Shown here: piece by piece, positions 60,164 through 64,000 of the stretch
How the letters are laid out: each line of letters starts with the position of its first letter
Position numbering within the stretch: position 1 is the stretch's first letter
Source: Hoplostethus atlanticus
Taxonomy: Eukaryota; Chordata; Actinopteri; Trachichthyiformes; Trachichthyidae
Assembly: GCA_034670405.1 (NCBI GenBank)
Contig: JAXDDX010000034.1
Location: 620,001-684,000, forward strand
Direction of reading: 5' to 3'
Length of the DNA: 64,000 nucleotides
Position numbers and translations under genes: made by a program
Notes under the pieces: model-generated
The model's database searches: none
Seen by the model: only the letters and a program-made list of their open reading frames with translations
What the model was told of the DNA's origin: nothing

Positions 60164-63100
60164 TCACAGAGTTATAATTGGCTCAGGGTTTTCTTCATCT
60201 GCATTCTCTATCAGTTTATTGGTGTCCACCACGTCGGGCTGGGATCGCTCACCGTCGAAGTAGAGTGGGTTGTCAAAGGGCCGGGGTAAGGGACGACCAG
60301 ACTTCTTGTAGAGGAAGAATGCAACAACTGCCAGGATGGAAATTACCATAATGACCAGCACAACTGCCAAACTTGTGTGGATACGCTGACGGGCATTCAA
60401 TACTAGAGGTGCTGCAAAGTTTAAATAAGTAGATGATGATCAGTCAGTTAGCAACACTAAATTAAAAACAATTCAGAGAGAAATGGCTGTTTGCTAAGTT
60501 TTTTTTCGATATCCACATGGTTTTTGATGACTCTAAATGTTGAATCTAATATTTGACTACAGGAGATGAAGAGCTAGCTTACCAGCTGTTGGTGATACAA
60601 CTTGCGCTATCACTGTTGGGAAAGAAGAAGGCAAATGTAATTAGATAAATAGCTTTTAATAAGCAAAATAATTGCATGATTTCATTGCCGATTTACAACA
60701 ATTTTTTTTACATTACACCTGTTACCCATTACTATTATTACAAAAAGATTACAAGTTCAATCTGACGTGGTCTGATTGGCTCACCTTTGGGTGTCTTGCA
60801 GATGTATCCCCTATCATGCCAACGACGGCCTGTGCTCCATTTCCCATCTGAGGACAAAATCTGTCCATAAGTGTCAGAATCAGGCTCGTCTTCACTCCAG
60901 TTATTGTAGTCCATGACTGTTTTGTCCAGCCACGACCACTTCCCTGGGGACAAACACAAATTCAGTATATCTTTTATATTTTATTCATATGTAGCTACAC
61001 TATATATGTTGTCTGTTCTGGATGAAAAGAGATTTTTTTTGTTGATTTAATCATGCATGTCTTTTATGAAAGTGTGAAAGGAAGCCATATCTATCACAAC
61101 TTTGCAGTGTTCAAATAAAGAATTGAAAAGAACAAAAAAATCTGCCACACTTGCAACAATAAATGAAAAAGAAATAGTTTTTTCAGATAACATTACATTT
61201 ATATATACATTTTATACATTTGCTGTTCACCAAGTGTAGCCATTTTTTTCCTGTCCAATTTACATATTAATTCTGTCAGGTAATTATTTGTATGACTAAT
61301 TTGTTTCAATGCTTTGGTTTATTAATGAAATGTATTCATTTATTGTGTAGCTGAAAAAATAGCGTACAACTGTACCTTTGTGAGTTTTGAACAGGCCGAT
61401 CCAGAATGATACTTGGCCATCCTGATACGTTTCCACATTGCTCTTAATGAAGTTTTGTTCGGAGGGATCTTCAATGCTGGTTAGGATTCCACCTTCACAA
61501 CACAGATAGTCAGTTCTTCATGAAAGCTAAACTAAACATGATTAACTGCTTTTAAGCTGCACTAGGCAACTTTCTATGTCGGTGACCCCAAATGGAGTTT
61601 GAAAAATAAAGGACTACACCAACTTTTGGGAAATTGGCTTGTTGATCAACTTACCTTTTACATGTTACAATAGGAGTACCACCAAAAGCATCTTGTGTCT
61701 GGTAGATATCTCTGTCCTGTGCACATGCTAACATGTTAGCATACAAGTCAAGTACCCATAGCCAACTAGCATAATCTATGGTAAGACGAGAGACCTTTAG
61801 TTAACCTTCATTCACTAAAAAAGTTGAATTCCAATGAACCAGTTTTCCAAAAAGTCAGTGTAGTCCTTTAATTACCCAGGAATCATGTCACATGACGTCA
61901 GTAAACTGCACACTGCAAACTGTTTACCAACCCAACCAGTGACCGAGGGTATCACTTACTATGGGAAGTTCTTCTCTATTACAGACCCATTTAGACTAGT
62001 TTTCTGTTAAGTTTTTACATAAAAATATTGCCTAGTGCAGCTTTAAACTTACATTTAACCATTATGGTGAAACCTTACCATGTCTTACACAGCTAGAAGC
62101 TGCATCTGCCCATTCAATTTCGTCTGTGATGAAGAGATAACAATGACCCTTAAATGGTATCCAGGCATAATTCTGGTGTCTATACTCTACCTCCTCCTCT
62201 TCAGGGCAAACTCCAGGGAATTGGGTTGACTCTGTTGGTGGCACATCTGTGAGTGAGAGAGACAGTGATGACATAAGCTTTGGGATCCACTAAATAGATC
62301 TTGTTCTGAGGTCTAATGCAGTGAACTGATCACCTTTTTTATGCTGTGATACTAGATCGTAGTAGTATCACAAGTAAACTATGCCACATCAGGTAAAAGC
62401 CTAGAATTCATATAATTCACAGTATTGAGGAACAATTAACCTATGACTTCTGAATGTTACATTATTGCTAAAGATAAAGACAATACATATTCTGTATATT
62501 CACTTAAACATGAATGTTGTCATTTAGCATGACTGATTTCTTCATTGATTTGAAATTACAATAATTGTCATACCTGTAGATTGCATACAAGCAGCGTTCA
62601 TGGTCTGATTGCAGAAAGTAGTCTTCCATGTTCCATCCACATCCAGGTACACACAAGGTCGGTCTCTACTTGGTTCACCGGCGTACCAATTGGAAAGGCT
62701 CATGTGCCACCCATCAACATACCTGAAATAACCGCCAGTCTGAAAGCATGGATGGATCGAAATAAATCTACAGAATATAAAGTACCTGCTTCAAACTCTG
62801 ATCAGCAACATAATTCAGCGTAAAAATTCAATTTCAGTATTGTAACCTATTTGTTTCTATTCACATTTGCATTACTTTGCCACAAAAATCCAATGACTAC
62901 ATTGTGAAGTCAATGAGTTATTCCATTTCACAGACTGTAATCTGAATATTTTCATAATTTCTGACTAATCCAACAGGTAACTGTGATATTTTGAATGTCT
63001 ATGTAATCTGATATCTGTATTTGTACAGCAAATATATTGCCTGGTCCCAACCAGACGTTTTGACCCTGAGACCCTAGTAAATAGTTTCTTATAGTTAGCA

Positions 63101-63526
63101 TTTTAAAAAATAACAGATCACTGTATTTCCTTTGCTTGTAAGCAGTTACTCCACAACCCTGTGTGTAATGATCTCTCTTGTAATGCTTGGGTCCTGTGGA
63201 TAATTAGCCAGAGAAGAAGATCAACACTACCACATTTCATGTTATATGGATAAATGCTTAGTTGTACGAGATGAGATGCTTCCAGCCATGTACCTCCATT
63301 TTGTTCAGTCCAATCCACAGAGGAGCCTGGAGGTTCATAGCCTGCAGCTCAACATAGGCCTGTGTCCACTCATTTCGCAGACTAGCCAGTTGGGCAGCAT
63401 CAGCTTCACAATGCTTTTTGGCTTCATTCCAGGTCATATTTTGAGTCACAATCTTGATGGAGTCATTAGCCACCTTGACAAAGGAGTCAGGAGTTGTTGA
63501 TTCTGGTGAGACTGGGATATTTGGGT
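60164..63526 (-). CDS. mrc1: Macrophage mannose receptor 1-like gene C, 3' part only
   Basis: Seven exons of a third copy: CTLD7 63294-63526 and 62574-62739; CTLD8 62079-62246, 61376-61492 and 60785-60943; stalk 60583-60612; membrane helix and tail 60164-60411. No stops inside exons; phases join. CTLD7 has YAGEPSRDRPC. The tail contains FDNPLYFDGE and continues 27 residues to PIITL and a TGA at 60164-60166, giving the full-length tail of the family. The rest of the gene lies beyond position 64000. It is very close to gene B in sequence and intron length here. Confidence 0.93.
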
Positions 63527-64000
63527 CTGTTGAGGGCAAGAGGGAAATAAGATGAGAGGTGGTTTTAATTTTTCATTAAAATGTTTGTCAGGAGCACTGT
63601 GGCATCATAATAGTTCATAGAAACATATGGCAGACAATGTACTGTCTGCCCTAACTAGTTTCACATCTTCATTTACTATTGTTGGAACATTGACTCAACT
63701 TACAATTAAAAATACATAGGAAAATATAGAATTGATTGCAATACAGGACAGCCACACAAAATTAGTAGGTGCTATAGTTCAACTAGTATTGTTGAGCAAT
63801 ACTAGTTATACTGCAGCAGATTCTTCTTGGCTATAGTTCAGATAGGGACGTCTATCCAAGATTGAACATCCCACACAACACTAGGACAAACTGAATTAAG
63901 GCCTTGAATGGATACAATTAAGATGCAGTGAAGAGAGAGGTAGCAGATTCTTCTTGGCTATAGTTCAGATAGGGACGTCCATCCAAGATTGAACATCCCA

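Overview
The window is vertebrate nuclear DNA, almost certainly from a teleost fish. It has small phase-consistent exons with GT..AG borders on the minus strand, and long introns full of typical fish repeats: a Tc1-like transposon, a Rex3-type LINE end with a GATG tail, tRNA-derived SINEs, Ty3-type LTR pieces and CA repeats. There is no CRISPR array, operon or bacterial feature.

The main content is a head-to-tail tandem array of three macrophage mannose receptor 1-like genes (mrc1-like), all on the minus strand. Gene A starts at 21729 and runs off the left edge inside its 3' part. Gene B runs from 55982 down to about 34134. Gene C shows only its last seven exons (63526 to 60164), and its 5' part lies beyond the right edge. 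The exon set, assembled across the copies, is signal peptide, ricin-like cysteine-rich domain, fibronectin type II domain, eight C-type lectin-like domains (CTLD1-8), a short stalk, a transmembrane helix and a cytoplasmic tail with an FDNPLY internalisation motif. Exon phases agree throughout and sum to about 1,405 codons, close to the family's usual ~1,450. Exon lengths match between A and B at every exon that can be compared except one.

The copies differ in ways that matter. CTLD4, the classical mannose-binding domain, keeps EPN plus WND in gene A but has WYD in gene B. CTLD5 has KPD in A and QPD in B. Gene B has an early stop in the tail that leaves the endocytosis motif but drops the last 27 residues. 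The region immediately upstream of gene A is split by a repeat insertion that gene B lacks. Most striking, gene B carries three tandem ~325-bp units, each with its own 45-nt, phase-0 exon for the CTLD6 long loop. The flanking introns are about 90% alike while the three 15-residue peptides are almost unrelated. This looks like an array of alternative lectin-loop exons. Gene A has a single, 15-nt-shorter version.

Layout: 1-21729 gene A, with a C2H2-repeat insert carrying a solo LTR (1.5-5.5 kb), a Tc1-like insert (8.3-9.4 kb) and other inserts in introns; 21.8-34.1 kb A-B spacer, with a LINE end, a gag-only LTR element, a Ty3-type gag fossil and locally duplicated segments; 34.1-56.0 kb gene B, with a stretch of badly degraded sequence (about 37.1-39.8 kb) that hides the two CTLD7 exons; 56.1-60.1 kb B-C spacer, a shorter version of the A-B spacer; 60.1-64 kb gene C 3' part.
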